Shown here: in pieces, positions 1 through 9,913 of the stretch
Layout: every line of letters starts with the position of its first letter
Numbering within the stretch: position 1 is the stretch's first letter
Assembly (NCBI GenBank): GCA_017445405.1
Contig: JAFSUD010000012.1
Location: 1 to 64,000, forward strand
Length of the DNA stretch: 64,000 nucleotides
DNA from: Synergistaceae bacterium
GTDB taxonomy: Bacteria > Synergistota > Synergistia > Synergistales > Aminobacteriaceae
Reading direction: 5' to 3'
The notes under the pieces: model-generated
The model's input: only the letters and a program-made list of their open reading frames with translations
The model's database searches: none
What the model was told of the DNA's origin: nothing
Translations under genes and position numbers: made by a program

Positions 1-299
1 AGAATAAGAGCTTGCAGGTCAACAACTGGCGAGATGAATAACGCCTTCTCTATTTCGCATTCACCAAGTGAGAGCATAGCAAAGTATGCCCCGATACTGT
101 TTGCCAGAACGTAAATTACATCATAGTTTTCACGCGCTGAATCATACGCTGCAATAATTTTAGACTTCACTACACAAGGCAAATCACCGTCATCGTAATC
201 AACTCCCAAGACATCAAAGCCCTGACAACTCTTCGCAAAAATTCCTGACTCCGATGCACTCCCCCCTTTGCCGTGAATGTACAAGATTGCTTTATTCAC
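1..299 (-). CDS. alpha/beta-hydrolase-fold protein, 3' part cut by window edge
   Basis: The gene starts at a GTG (299-297) with a GAAGGG-type ribosome-binding site just upstream and runs off the left edge, so only about the first 99 residues are visible. Near the N terminus is an IHGKGGSA segment, the oxyanion-hole strand/loop of small serine hydrolases, and about 60 residues later NSIGAYFA, a G-x-S-x-G-like nucleophile elbow in which Asn replaces the first Gly. These suggest a small esterase or thioesterase-like alpha/beta hydrolase. The substrate cannot be told. It is divergent from groES. Family confidence is moderate because the catalytic Asp and His lie outside the window. Confidence 0.6.
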   Translation of the reverse strand, partial: MNKAILYIHGKGGSASESGIFAKSCQGFDVLGVDYDDGDLPCVVKSKIIAAYDSARENYDVIYVLANSIGAYFAMLSLGECEIEKALFISPVVDLQALI

Positions 300-380
300 G
301 ATAAATCACACACCCTTCAAGTTAATCATGTGAGGATATTATAGACACGAAAAATTTTCACGACTACGTAAAATTAACTA

Positions 381-409
381 TTGCACTTTTTGACTCATTG
401 GGCTATCAT
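381..409 (+). promoter_or_regulatory. sigma70-type promoter of groES-groEL
   Basis: TTGCAC (381-386) and TATCAT (404-409) are separated by 17 bp, placing the transcription start near 416, just before the CIRCE operator. It is the only good promoter match ahead of groES. Confidence 0.75.
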
Positions 410-425
410 TTCGCGCGTTGTTCGA

Positions 426-452
426 TTAGCACTCTTTATGATTGAGTGCCAT
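426..452 (+). promoter_or_regulatory. CIRCE operator (HrcA-binding inverted repeat)
   Basis: The left arm TTAGCACTC (426-434) matches the CIRCE consensus exactly, followed by a 9-base spacer and the right arm GAGTGCCAT (444-452), which departs from the consensus GAGTGCTAA in the last three bases. Its place between the promoter and groES implies heat-shock control by the HrcA repressor; hrcA itself is not in the window. Confidence 0.88.
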
Positions 453-478
453 TACATGAGAGAGAGGTAAATAGAATC

Positions 479-769
479 ATGAAACTTAAGCCGCTTGGCG
501 ACAGAATAGTTGTAAAAGTCTTAGAACGTGAAGAGAAAACCAAAGGCGGACTCTTCCTGCCTGACACAGCAAAAGAGAAACCCACCGAGGGTGAAGTTGT
601 TGCAGTAGGAACCGGCAAGATACTCGATAACGGACAGAAGCAGCCTGTTGAGCTTAAAGTAGGCGACAGAATAATCTTCAGCAAGTACGCAGGCACAGAG
701 GTCAAACTTGACGGTGAAGATTTCGTAATTTTCAGCGAGAGAGATGTCCTCGCAATCATCGAGAAATAA
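479..769 (+). CDS. groES: GroES (Hsp10) co-chaperonin
   Basis: This 96-residue protein is the cap of the GroEL chaperonin, closing the folding chamber in the cytoplasm during ATP-driven folding. The sequence opens [13 protein letters not shown], has the mobile loop ([12 protein letters not shown], about residues 18-29) that contacts GroEL and ends [11 protein letters not shown], typical full-length GroES. The ATG at 479 is chosen because GAGAGGT lies about 9 bases upstream and because the family begins MKLKPL; an in-frame ATG at 446 would translate through the CIRCE element. It is co-transcribed with groEL 34 bases downstream under the HrcA/CIRCE promoter. Confidence 0.97.
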   Translation: MKLKPLGDRIVVKVLEREEKTKGGLFLPDTAKEKPTEGEVVAVGTGKILDNGQKQPVELKVGDRIIFSKYAGTEVKLDGEDFVIFSERDVLAIIEK

Positions 770-788
770 GAATAGTTAATATATCTAG

Positions 789-2438
<1,650 letters not shown>

Positions 2439-2459
2439 TCGCATCAAGCAAATAACAGT

Positions 2460-2491
2460 CCCCGAAGGCGTAAAACCTCCGGGGATTTCTT
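2460..2491 (+). terminator. terminator hairpin after groEL, shared with the convergent symporter gene
   Basis: CCCCGAAGG (2460-2468) pairs with CCTCCGGGG (2476-2484) over nine positions with one mismatch, followed by a T-rich tail. It lies between the convergent groEL and symporter stops, so it can serve both strands, though the U-tract is better on the plus strand. Confidence 0.8.
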
Positions 2492-4065
2492 TATGCCCTC
2501 ATGTATGGCAGCGCATAGCAGAACACAAAGAATACTCCTAATATTACCCCGAATAATGCATAAATATATGTCAGCATGAATGTAGCTCTGTCCTTCTCCG
2601 CAGACTTCTCGGACTCCGGGCGCACATGAAGAATGTCATACTCTCTCATATCATCATCACTGGCAGAATGAATTACGCTCCCGGCAATCAGCCCCGCAAT
2701 ACTGAGAAACATTCCGATGAAGAACGGATCAAGCCATAACGGCAAAGAAATTCCCTTCACAGCAGCATATATCTTAGGCACAATACATCCTGCAAATCCC
2801 AGAAACATACCCCAGAAAGCTCCGCACTCACTGATGTGCCTGAACCATACACTGGCAAGCGCAGTAATCCCCCATGATGATGCTATTACCGTTCCGCCGA
2901 AATACATCACCCAAAATATTTGAGGAGGGTTGAAGACTGCAAGCATAAGCACAAACAGCCCGGCCAAGAACATAACAAGCCTTGACATTTTCAGGCTTCC
3001 GGACTGCATAATGTCATTAGTCAGTGATGAGCCGATTAATGACAAAAATGTTGAGGCCGATGATATTCCGGCTGATAATATTCCAGTGAGCATCATTAAG
3101 CCTGCCGGCAAAGGTACTATATTCATTGCGGCCCAGACTAAATTTGTGCTTGCTGGTGAAATGTAAGGATTTATCTTGCGGACAAATGCGGCAGAAAAAT
3201 ATAACGCTGCTGTTACTGTAATCACACTCATTGAAGCCCACACTGATGAACGCATCACAGTATGTTCATCTTTTGCCATAAGATAACGGCTGGTCTGCTA
3301 GGGACTCACCATGACGACAACTGCCCAGACTATTCCGTAAGTAACTGCCCAGATAAGATTTTGCGTTCCTGACGGGTAAAGATAATCAAGATTGTTAGTC
3401 CATGATATTATGCCGGGACATGATGACGATAACGCAAGCTCAGTTATTGCCGTGTTCCAGCCTCCTGCCGTCCTCACTATATACGGAACGCAGACAAGAG
3501 ATGCAGCAAGAAATATCATGAACATAATAGTGTCAGTTATCAATACTCCATTAGCTCCAGAATAGACAGTGAAAATTGTGAAGGACAGCCAGGAAATTAT
3601 CACGCAAATTCTGTAGTCGAGTCCTGTTACTGACATCATGAGCGAAGAAATCCCCTGCATTGCTGATAATGTGTAGGCAGTTACAGCAAATATCAGCGTC
3701 ATTGATGACAGAACACGAAGCCGCCTAGAGTGAAATCTTTTCCCGAAATATTCAGGGACAGTGTTTGCTCTTGCACGCCGGATATATCTGCCGAACAGGT
3801 TAGCTCCGTAAACATAGCCCGATGCCTGAAGGATTCCGACTATCATTATTGCCATGAAGAAACCTGAATAGACTTCACCGGTATCGCCCATGAACGCGCC
3901 GGTGCTTAAGAATGAAGCGACCAATGACCCGACAATCAATATAACTGGGGCTTTTCTGCCTGCGACGTAATAATCATTTGTGTCCTTGACTGCACGGCCT
4001 GCTATTACTCCTATTATCACGAAGACAGCTATAGATATGCATATTCCGCAAGTGTAGATATTCAT
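2491..4065 (-). pseudogene. sodium:solute symporter (SSS family) interrupted by an in-frame TAG
   Basis: Reading from ATG 4065, a 255-codon segment ends at TAG (3300-3298) after VVVMVSP; six sense codons later the same frame continues with MAKDEHTVMRSS to 2491. Together this gives about 524 residues with roughly 13 hydrophobic segments, the size and layout of SSS transporters (sodium-coupled uptake of amino or organic acids). The N-terminal half has the family loop with NDYYVAGRK; the second half carries the later helices. No frame change is needed, only one sense codon at the TAG; related carriers tend to have a Trp here, and TGG to TAG is a single change. It is coupled (ATGA) to a 30-residue membrane peptide. 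Either a recent nonsense mutation, a readthrough gene or a base error. Confidence 0.8.
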
Positions 4066-4154
4066 TCTGCTTCACCTTTTTTTGCCATAAATCCATAAAA
4101 GATAGCTGACAGGATAAACCACAGCCCGAATATTATTGATAATGCAAGCTCCAT
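4062..4154 (-). CDS. 30-residue single-helix membrane peptide, probable symporter small accessory protein
   Basis: A short gene: ATG at 4154 preceded by AGAGG at a 7-base distance, and stop TGA (4064-4062) overlapping the symporter ATG as ATGA. The peptide has a hydrophobic stretch of about 20 residues (LALSIIFGLWFILSAIFYG) followed by a basic/acidic tail MAKKGEAE. Tiny one-helix proteins are encoded directly upstream of many SSS and NSS symporters and are annotated as symporter small subunits or accessory proteins; the overlap and topology fit that. The function is inferred from context. It begins 4 bases after the stop of the TupA-like gene. Confidence 0.7.
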   Translation of the reverse strand: MELALSIIFGLWFILSAIFYGFMAKKGEAE

Positions 4155-4157
4155 GAT

Positions 4158-5075
4158 TCAGCCTCTTTTTTCCGGGAGAGTGATGAACGCTCCGAACTGC
4201 TCATCATAAATTTCCGGCTTAAAATGACATAATCCGGCCTCGTGGTAAAAAGTCATTTCACCGATGTAGACTTTTCCTCCGGCAAGAAACGTATCTATCC
4301 TTACCTGCGGGATTCCGGCTGAAAGTTTGCGGGCTAGGCTTAACATTTCGTCATATTCTGACGGCTTGCTGTCATGTTCCGGAGAATTGGGATAACTTCC
4401 GGTTAGTGGAATATGAGTGAAGCCAATATCGTAGAAATCATTAGTGCGTCCGGCTGCGTGAGCTTTTCCCTTGCATACGAGGACAATTTTCGGTTCTCCG
4501 CTGAAGCAGAAAAATTTGTATTCGGCTGAAATATCCGGCAAATATTCTTCAGCTATTATGCGCGGCTTGATGTCTTTATAAACCCATTCACGGAACAATC
4601 TGAAAAAATCATGATTGAGTCCACGCGTCAGAAGGCGGCGGACATGTGCTCTATTGAAGCTGGTTTTGTCAGGGACGACTATAACGCTTCCGCTGTCATG
4701 AGTGCATTTCAGGACGAAACTACGAGGCAGGGAGTCAAAATTTATGTCGTCGAATTTGTCCCATACTCCAAGCAAGGGTATAACGTACTCACTGCCTATC
4801 TTGTCTGCTATCAGCTTCTTGACGGCGTATTTGTCTGCCATGAGCGTATATTCCGGCCGACGGTCATAGAGCTTGAGCCACTGCAATTTTTCTGTAAACG
4901 TTCGGGGATTGTCAAGGTCTAACTCTCTGCCCATGCGGAATTTGTACATGCGCTTCAAGTATTCATCATCAGGTACATTCCTGAAGACGAACCCTGAAAA
5001 CTTCAGGACAAGCAGCCAATATTCTTTAGGCATTAAAGCACGTAAAGTCTTATACGCAAACTTTAGGGGATTCAT
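4158..5075 (-). CDS. TupA-like ATP-grasp protein
   Basis: A 305-residue protein of the TupA-like ATP-grasp family (named for teichuronopeptide biosynthesis), often found in surface-polysaccharide loci, where members are thought to ligate an amino-acid-type substituent. Seen here: the N-terminal region with NPRTFTEKLQWLKLYD and LMADKYAVKKLI, the ATP-grasp core FVLKCTHDSGSVIVV and PRIIAEEYL, and near the C terminus DTFLAGGKVYIGEMTFY, the acidic metal-binding strand. Length is normal. It heads a minus-strand unit with the small peptide and symporter; a promoter candidate lies about 190 bases upstream. The substrate is unknown. Confidence 0.85.
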   Translation of the reverse strand: MNPLKFAYKTLRALMPKEYWLLVLKFSGFVFRNVPDDEYLKRMYKFRMGRELDLDNPRTFTEKLQWLKLYDRRPEYTLMADKYAVKKLIADKIGSEYVIPLLGVWDKFDDINFDSLPRSFVLKCTHDSGSVIVVPDKTSFNRAHVRRLLTRGLNHDFFRLFREWVYKDIKPRIIAEEYLPDISAEYKFFCFSGEPKIVLVCKGKAHAAGRTNDFYDIGFTHIPLTGSYPNSPEHDSKPSEYDEMLSLARKLSAGIPQVRIDTFLAGGKVYIGEMTFYHEAGLCHFKPEIYDEQFGAFITLPEKRG

Positions 5076-5265
5076 GATGCTGCCCCCTGCTTAAGCGAAC
5101 TTGTTGTGTGCTGGAAAAATAGATAGATTAGGCTGCTTTTAACTGTGAACTGCTGACTGAGATTACGATAAAATTTCTGTGAAGTGCAGGGTGATACGCG
5201 ATAAGTTTTCTGCGGAATGCCGACTGCAAAGCGCGCGATAGCTTCTGCGAACTGCAAATTGTAGA

Positions 5266-5293
5266 ATTATACACATTTTACGCACTCGTGTAA
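5266..5293 (-). promoter_or_regulatory. promoter candidate for the TupA-like gene
   Basis: On the minus strand TTACAC (5293-5288) and TATAAT (5271-5266) are 16 bp apart, with TG before the -10. This leaves a leader of about 185 bases before the ATG at 5075. The 307-base stretch 5076-5382 holds this promoter, the leader and a terminator; I see no convincing gene in it. Confidence 0.55.
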
Positions 5294-5334
5294 TCCTCCT
5301 TAATACTGAATTTTGCACATTGTACCATAACGAT

Positions 5335-5371
5335 AAATGAAAAACGAACTCCATTATTATTAGAGAGTCCG
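5335..5371 (-). terminator. terminator after the YunG-like gene
   Basis: On the minus strand CGGACTC (5371-5365) pairs with GAGTTCG (5351-5345) over 7 bp (one G-T) and is followed by TTTTTCATTT. It lies just downstream of the stop at 5383. Confidence 0.65.
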
Positions 5372-5382
5372 TCAATCTTTCC

Positions 5383-5826
5383 TCACTGAGTTATTCTCAT
5401 CAGCTCAGATTTCAGATATTCATAACGCTCCCTCTTCTCCTCACGCGCAAAATGATTCTCCCTGAACTGCTCGGGGTTATTGCTGTAAGATAAGCTCTCT
5501 CCTCCGAACTGTTCGCTCGTCAGGTCAAACACGTAACCATTCACAGCGTTGTAGCAATGTATGCTCCCCTCCGGCCTCACGATCCCGAAGACCCGTCCGC
5601 CGAAAATGTTCTGCGCAAGAAATGCCGTGATTGAGCACTGCCCCAGAGTGATATTCTCCTCGCTCCATGCCTGCCTCATTCTCGGGGCACAGGAATACTC
5701 ACACCACACATGCCTTAACGCATCATAGAGATCACAGGGGGTGATTATCCCCCTGTAGGTGTCATTGACTGCGTGAACGTTCAGAGAGTCCCGCCAGCCG
5801 TAAAAGCTATAGCTATTCATGGTCAT
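5383..5826 (-). CDS. YunG-like conserved protein
   Basis: A 147-residue cytoplasmic protein resembling the poorly characterised YunG family. The recognisable stretch is the Cys-containing TLGQCSITAFLAQNIFGG followed by a GSIHCYNAVNGYVFDLT segment, a Cys...His...Asp arrangement reminiscent of papain/transglutaminase-fold proteins. Activity is unproven. The start ATG 5826 overlaps the TGA of the upstream gene (ATGA) and has AGAGGA about 4 bases before it; a second ATG lies two codons on. Translation coupling to the TIM44-like gene suggests a shared transcript. A terminator follows at 5335-5371. Confidence 0.6.
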   Translation of the reverse strand: MTMNSYSFYGWRDSLNVHAVNDTYRGIITPCDLYDALRHVWCEYSCAPRMRQAWSEENITLGQCSITAFLAQNIFGGRVFGIVRPEGSIHCYNAVNGYVFDLTSEQFGGESLSYSNNPEQFRENHFAREEKRERYEYLKSELMRITQ

Positions 5827-6875
5827 ACTGTCCTCTGGGATATTCCCCTCATTCCGCAGATTGCCCAATCTGTATTTACGGTTGTGATGACGCTTCCGCA
5901 GTACTCGCACTGTGCCGACGCATTCAGCTTCAGGGGTGCTCCGCAGTGAGGGCATGTCTCAGTGTGAATTCCTTCTGCTTCGGGCTTGGTGGTCTCGCCG
6001 GACTTGCGGCAGAGTTCGATCTCGTACTCCATGAATTTTTCGCGCTTCTTGTCTCCGGAAATGAGTTCGCCTGTCCTGTCGTCGAGAGTGTAGCTGACTA
6101 TGCGGGAGTTGAGTCCGACGGTGATGTAGTCCATGCCTGCGGACTGCCTCCAGCCGCGAATATCTGTGCTGAGTACGGCGATGCGTTCGGTGTAGTCTGT
6201 CCTGCCGAGTTTCCTGAACTGGTCTAACTGCTTGTCCATCTGGCTGAAGAACTTATCCGTCATGTAGGGGCGCAGGCTCGAGATGTCTTTTGCCTGCCAT
6301 GTCTCCTGCATCTGGACGTAGAGATTGCTCATCCGGGATTTGATTCTTTCCTCGTCGAACTCGGGGTCAAGCTCCAAGTACTCATCCATCGGACGGAGGA
6401 CTCTCACCGGCTCGTTGATTGTCAGCTCGGCGTGATTCTGCTGTTGCCTCTTGCTCCTGCGGTGAATCATGTACCAGAACAGGAAGAACACTAACAGCAC
6501 AAACACTATGCCCATGCATTCATCAAAGTCTTCATCAGAGAGTTCCGAAGTGTCAGAGCCTCCGGAACGAATCCCGGTGGTCATGCCGGCCAGTCTGGTA
6601 ATGTCAATATTCGGGCTGCTGCTGCTGTCGTAGGTGCTGCCGGAACGCCGGGTGCTTAAGCTGGGGGAGTAGCTAGACGGGCGTGAGGAACTGCGGGATG
6701 ATGAACCTGAAGAGCTGCTGCTACGTGATGATGAACTTGATGATGAAGAACGTGATGAACTCCTTGAAGAGCTGTAGTCAGAGTTTCCGGAGAAGCTCCC
6801 GAAATCCGGCCAGGCTCTCCCCGCGAAGAGAAAGACTGTGATAATGAGAGTTAATGTCAATAATCTGCGTCTCAT
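5823..6875 (-). CDS. Ser-rich membrane protein with TIM44-like domain and C-terminal zinc ribbon
   Basis: A 350-residue protein. Residues about 1-23 form a signal peptide (LLTLTLIITVFLFAGRAWP); residues 25-85 are a very Ser-rich low-complexity linker; near 125-140 is one membrane helix (IVFVLLVFFLFWYMI). The middle region (from about 165, MSNLYVQMQETWQAKD) resembles the TIM44-like/mitochondrial ribosomal L45 fold seen in bacterial membrane proteins of unknown role. The C terminus carries CPHCGAPL and CEYCGS, a four-Cys zinc ribbon. The Ser tract is encoded by repeated AGC/TCA/TCC codons and may vary in length. The protein probably sits in the inner membrane with the TIM44-like and zinc parts on one side. 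Confidence 0.65.
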   Translation of the reverse strand: MRRRLLTLTLIITVFLFAGRAWPDFGSFSGNSDYSSSRSSSRSSSSSSSSRSSSSSGSSSRSSSRPSSYSPSLSTRRSGSTYDSSSSPNIDITRLAGMTTGIRSGGSDTSELSDEDFDECMGIVFVLLVFFLFWYMIHRRSKRQQQNHAELTINEPVRVLRPMDEYLELDPEFDEERIKSRMSNLYVQMQETWQAKDISSLRPYMTDKFFSQMDKQLDQFRKLGRTDYTERIAVLSTDIRGWRQSAGMDYITVGLNSRIVSYTLDDRTGELISGDKKREKFMEYEIELCRKSGETTKPEAEGIHTETCPHCGAPLKLNASAQCEYCGSVITTVNTDWAICGMRGISQRTV

Positions 6876-6929
6876 GAGTGAATGATGCCTCCGTTTAATT
6901 TATTGTGAATGATAGGCGTGATTATACAC

Positions 6930-6967
6930 AAAAAAGGGAAGCCTATAACCTTATACTTCAGCTTCCC
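6930..6967 (-). terminator. terminator downstream of the 7156-7656 gene
   Basis: GGGAAGC (minus, 6967-6961) pairs with GCTTCCC (6942-6936), followed by TTTTTTGTGT on the minus strand. The 280-base gap 6876-7155 otherwise shows no gene. Confidence 0.75.
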
Positions 6968-7155
6968 GGTAATGCAAGTTTTTACTGCGCAAGAGAATCA
7001 GGAATAAAGGGAGGCGCAAAATAACCTTGAACATGCGCCGTGTATAAAGAATAACAAGAATTAATAACGCATAACCTTAACCATGAACAGGAGGATTCGA
7101 ACCTCATTAGTCCAATAAAAGGGTCTGATTCCCTCACGCAGAAGGTAATTAATCT

Positions 7156-7656
7156 CTATATGTCTATCTCGAACTTCACGCTGTTATTCACAACGTCTAA
7201 TGCTGTCTGTGCCCTCGCAAGCTCGTCAGATACTTTGTCGTAATCTTTCGCGGCGGCCTCGATGTCGTAATTCGCGTATAAGTACTCTATTATCCCTGCA
7301 ACCCTGATGTATTCTCTGGACTTCGGGAGTCTGTCCTTCATGCCCGAAAGCTTGGCCTTCTTGTGCGTAAGCTGAGGGATATACACGAGCATCTGGTCTA
7401 TCGTCATTCCGAAGCCGGGGACTTCCTGCGTAAGGTTGAAGGTATTTATTGCGTGCTTGACCTTGCGGATCTGGGACTCTATCCCGTCAATCGCTGACTG
7501 TGCAGCTGCGTAATCATAGGCCGGCCTCGCTGACTCTACGTCCTCAGTTATCGCTGCCCTGAACGTAACACTCTGGGACTCCTGAGACTCGATAGATGAT
7601 TTCTTGTCGTTGAGCCTTCGTAAGAGCTTGGCTGCCTCTGCAGATGTGTATAGCAT
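7156..7656 (-). CDS. conserved protein of unknown function (helical, coiled-coil-like)
   Basis: A 166-residue protein with no signal or membrane segment, rich in long amphipathic helices (SAEAAKLLRRLNDKK; SAIDGIESQIRKVKHAI; YDKVSDELARAQTALDV). It contains TIDQMLVYIPQLTHKKAKL and ends with an acidic EIDI. I recognise the pattern as a conserved family in gut Clostridia and related anaerobes but know no function; a loose resemblance to DIP1984/septicolysin-type helical proteins is possible. The start ATG at 7656 follows an AGGAGG-containing leader. It is monocistronic, with a terminator at 6930-6967, and diverges from tRNA-Asn. Confidence 0.65.
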   Translation of the reverse strand: MLYTSAEAAKLLRRLNDKKSSIESQESQSVTFRAAITEDVESARPAYDYAAAQSAIDGIESQIRKVKHAINTFNLTQEVPGFGMTIDQMLVYIPQLTHKKAKLSGMKDRLPKSREYIRVAGIIEYLYANYDIEAAAKDYDKVSDELARAQTALDVVNNSVKFEIDI

Positions 7657-7727
7657 TATGTGCCTGATTCCTCCTTCTCGTGATTATGATTTATCGGGAA
7701 AATTATTGTCCGTGATTATAGCATGTG

Positions 7728-7756
7728 TTGACAAAACTTTTGCTCGGGGTTAAAAT
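7728..7756 (+). promoter_or_regulatory. promoter of tRNA-Asn
   Basis: TTGACA (7728-7733), a 17-bp spacer and TAAAAT (7751-7756), ending 13 bases before the mature tRNA. This is a near-consensus sigma70 promoter. Confidence 0.85.
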
Positions 7757-7769
7757 TCCCTTCGTTGTT

Positions 7770-7845
7770 TCCACAATAGCGCAATCGGCAGCGCGGATGA
7801 CTGTTAATCATTAGGTTCCAGGTTCGAGTCCTGGTTGTGGAGCCA
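7770..7845 (+). tRNA. tRNA-Asn (anticodon GTT)
   Basis: A 76-base cloverleaf: acceptor TCCACAA/TTGTGGA, anticodon arm GATGA-CTGTTAA-TCATT with GTT anticodon, T-arm CCAGG-TTCGAGT-CCTGG, discriminator G and an encoded CCA. A consensus promoter precedes it and a terminator follows at 7872. Confidence 0.97.
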
Positions 7846-7871
7846 AAAAAATTTCTTATCTGACATTAACT

Positions 7872-7908
7872 AGTTCCTGTGAAGCAATTTGCAGGAACTT
7901 TTCTTTTG
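7872..7908 (+). terminator. terminator after tRNA-Asn
   Basis: AGTTCCTG (7872-7879) pairs perfectly with CAGGAACT (7892-7899), followed by TTTTCTTTT. The sequence from here to metG (about 70 bases) holds only a leader and ribosome-binding site. Confidence 0.85.
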
Positions 7909-7980
7909 CGTCAATTTCTGCAGGATAGGTGATATGATTTATTCATCACAACTTTTGATTTTCAGGAGGAATTAATATTA

Positions 7981-9912
7981 ATGGCGCAAGATAAGACGTT
8001 CTACATAACGACACCAATATATTACGTCAATGACATACCGCACATAGGGCACGCATACACGACTATAGCCTGCGACACGATGGCACGTTACAAGCGCATG
8101 AAAGGCTATGATGTTCACTTCCTCACAGGGACAGACGAACACGGCCAGAAGATTCAGGCAGCAGCAGAAACGAAAGGCATAACACCTCAGCAGCTCGTTG
8201 ACCAGATACACGTGAACTTCAAGGACCTGTGGCGCGTCCTCAACATCAGCAATGACGACTTCATCAGGACGACCGAAGACCGCCATATCAAGACAGTGCA
8301 GGCAGTGTTCAGAAAGCTCATAGATCAGGGAGACATCTACAAAGGCACTTACTCCGGGTATTACTGCGTGCCTGATGAGACATACGTTCCGGAAAACGCA
8401 ATGGGTCCTAACAAGACCTGTCCCGACTGCGGAAGGCCATTAACAATAATGGAGGAAGAGAGCTACTTTTTCAGAGGGAGCAAGTATGTTCCTGAACTCA
8501 TCAAGTACTACGAGGAACACATGAAGGCAGTGATGCCCCGAGTGCGCTACAACGAGATAATGAGTTTTCTGAAGGGCGGAGTGAGGGATCAGTCAGTTTC
8601 ACGCACGAGCCTCAAATGGGGAATCCCTGTGCCCGGCGACGAAAAACATGTTATCTATGTCTGGTTCGACGCGCTCATCAACTACATGACTGCGGTCGGC
8701 TATCTCGACAATCCCGAAATGTTCAGCAAGTACTGGCCTAACGTCCGCCACATGGTCGGCAAGGACATTATCCGCTTCCACTGCGTAACCTGGCCTCTGA
8801 TGCTGTTAGCTTTGGGGCTGCCTCTCCCTGCAGAGATAATCGCTCACGGCTGGTGGACTGTCGACGGCGAGAAGATGAGCAAGACTCGCGGAAACGTAGT
8901 AGACCCCTTCAAGATGGTGAAGGCTTACGGACTCGACGCGTTCAGGTATTTTCTTCTGCGTGAAGTGCCCTTCGGCAACGACGGCGATTTTTCTGAGCTG
9001 GCACTCGTGAGCGGGATAAACAGCGACTTAGCTAACGATCTCGGCAATCTGCTCAACCGGACTCTCCAGATGATTCAGAGCTACCGTGAAGGCACAGTCC
9101 CCTCATGCAGTGATGCAAGCTCCGAACTCTCAAGGATGTACCCTGAAGTCCTCTCGCGCGTTGATGAGGCACTGAATAATTACGCCTACGACGAGGCACT
9201 AAAAGCGATATGGGAGTTCATCAGCCGGTCTAACAAGTTCATTGATGAGACCATGCCTTGGAAGCTCGCAAAGTCTCAGGAAGATTCGGACAAAGTCTCG
9301 CTCTCTCACGTCCTCCTGAATCTCTATGAGTCCCTCCGTCTCGCAGGACTCTTAATCGCCCCCTTCATGCCGGACACAGCAAAGCGGATCTACTCTCAGC
9401 TCGGGCAGGACGCAGACCCGCTCACGCTGAACTATGAATCGTTCACGTGGGGAGCAGGAGCAGGGAGCACCATCAAGAAGGGTGAAGTGCTTTTCCCGAG
9501 AATCGACCTCAAGGAGTGGAAGAAAGCCCGCGAGGCCGAGAATGCCCCGAAAGCTGAAGAACCGCCTCATGAGGCAGAGATAGGCATTGAGGACTTCGGC
9601 AAGGTAGAGATGCGTGTAGCTCAGGTAGTGAAGTGCGAAGAGATTCCCAAGAGCAAGAAACTCTACAAGCTCGAGGTTGATTTGGGCTACGAGAAGCGCA
9701 CTGTGTGTAGCGGCATCAAGGCATTCTTCACGACGGAGGAGCTGACAGGAAAGCGCGTTATTCTGGTTACTAACCTGAAACCGGCCAAGTTAATGGGCAT
9801 AGAGAGCAAGGGAATGATTCTGTGTGCGAGCGTGAAGAAAGACGGCAAGTCTGAACAATTAACCCTGCTGACTCCAGAGAAAGATATTCCGCTGGGAAGC
9901 CGAGTGAGCTGA
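7981..9912 (+). CDS. metG: methionine-tRNA ligase
   Basis: A 643-residue class I aminoacyl-tRNA synthetase that charges tRNA-Met in the cytoplasm. The HIGH signature is at residues 21-24 and KMSKTRG near 298; a Cys-rich insertion (CVPDETY...CPDCG, about residues 125-147) is the zinc knuckle; the anticodon-binding helical domain follows. The last ~110 residues (from about GIEDFGKVEMRVAQVV) form the OB-fold tRNA-binding domain found in longer MetG proteins. AGGAGG precedes the ATG. The downstream DUF2157 gene starts one base after the TGA, so the two are probably co-transcribed. Confidence 0.97.
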   Translation: MAQDKTFYITTPIYYVNDIPHIGHAYTTIACDTMARYKRMKGYDVHFLTGTDEHGQKIQAAAETKGITPQQLVDQIHVNFKDLWRVLNISNDDFIRTTEDRHIKTVQAVFRKLIDQGDIYKGTYSGYYCVPDETYVPENAMGPNKTCPDCGRPLTIMEEESYFFRGSKYVPELIKYYEEHMKAVMPRVRYNEIMSFLKGGVRDQSVSRTSLKWGIPVPGDEKHVIYVWFDALINYMTAVGYLDNPEMFSKYWPNVRHMVGKDIIRFHCVTWPLMLLALGLPLPAEIIAHGWWTVDGEKMSKTRGNVVDPFKMVKAYGLDAFRYFLLREVPFGNDGDFSELALVSGINSDLANDLGNLLNRTLQMIQSYREGTVPSCSDASSELSRMYPEVLSRVDEALNNYAYDEALKAIWEFISRSNKFIDETMPWKLAKSQEDSDKVSLSHVLLNLYESLRLAGLLIAPFMPDTAKRIYSQLGQDADPLTLNYESFTWGAGAGSTIKKGEVLFPRIDLKEWKKAREAENAPKAEEPPHEAEIGIEDFGKVEMRVAQVVKCEEIPKSKKLYKLEVDLGYEKRTVCSGIKAFFTTEELTGKRVILVTNLKPAKLMGIESKGMILCASVKKDGKSEQLTLLTPEKDIPLGSRVS

Positions 9913-9913
9913 C

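Noticed and set aside
5163-5375. Open frames on the minus strand between the TupA-like and YunG-like genes
   Set aside because: They overlap a good promoter and terminator, have no ribosome-binding site and no recognisable protein features.
7085-7145. A T-arm-like GAGG-TTCGAAT-CCTC on the minus strand that suggested a tRNA
   Set aside because: No matching D-arm, anticodon arm or acceptor stem of correct length can be built around it; at best it is a tRNA remnant.
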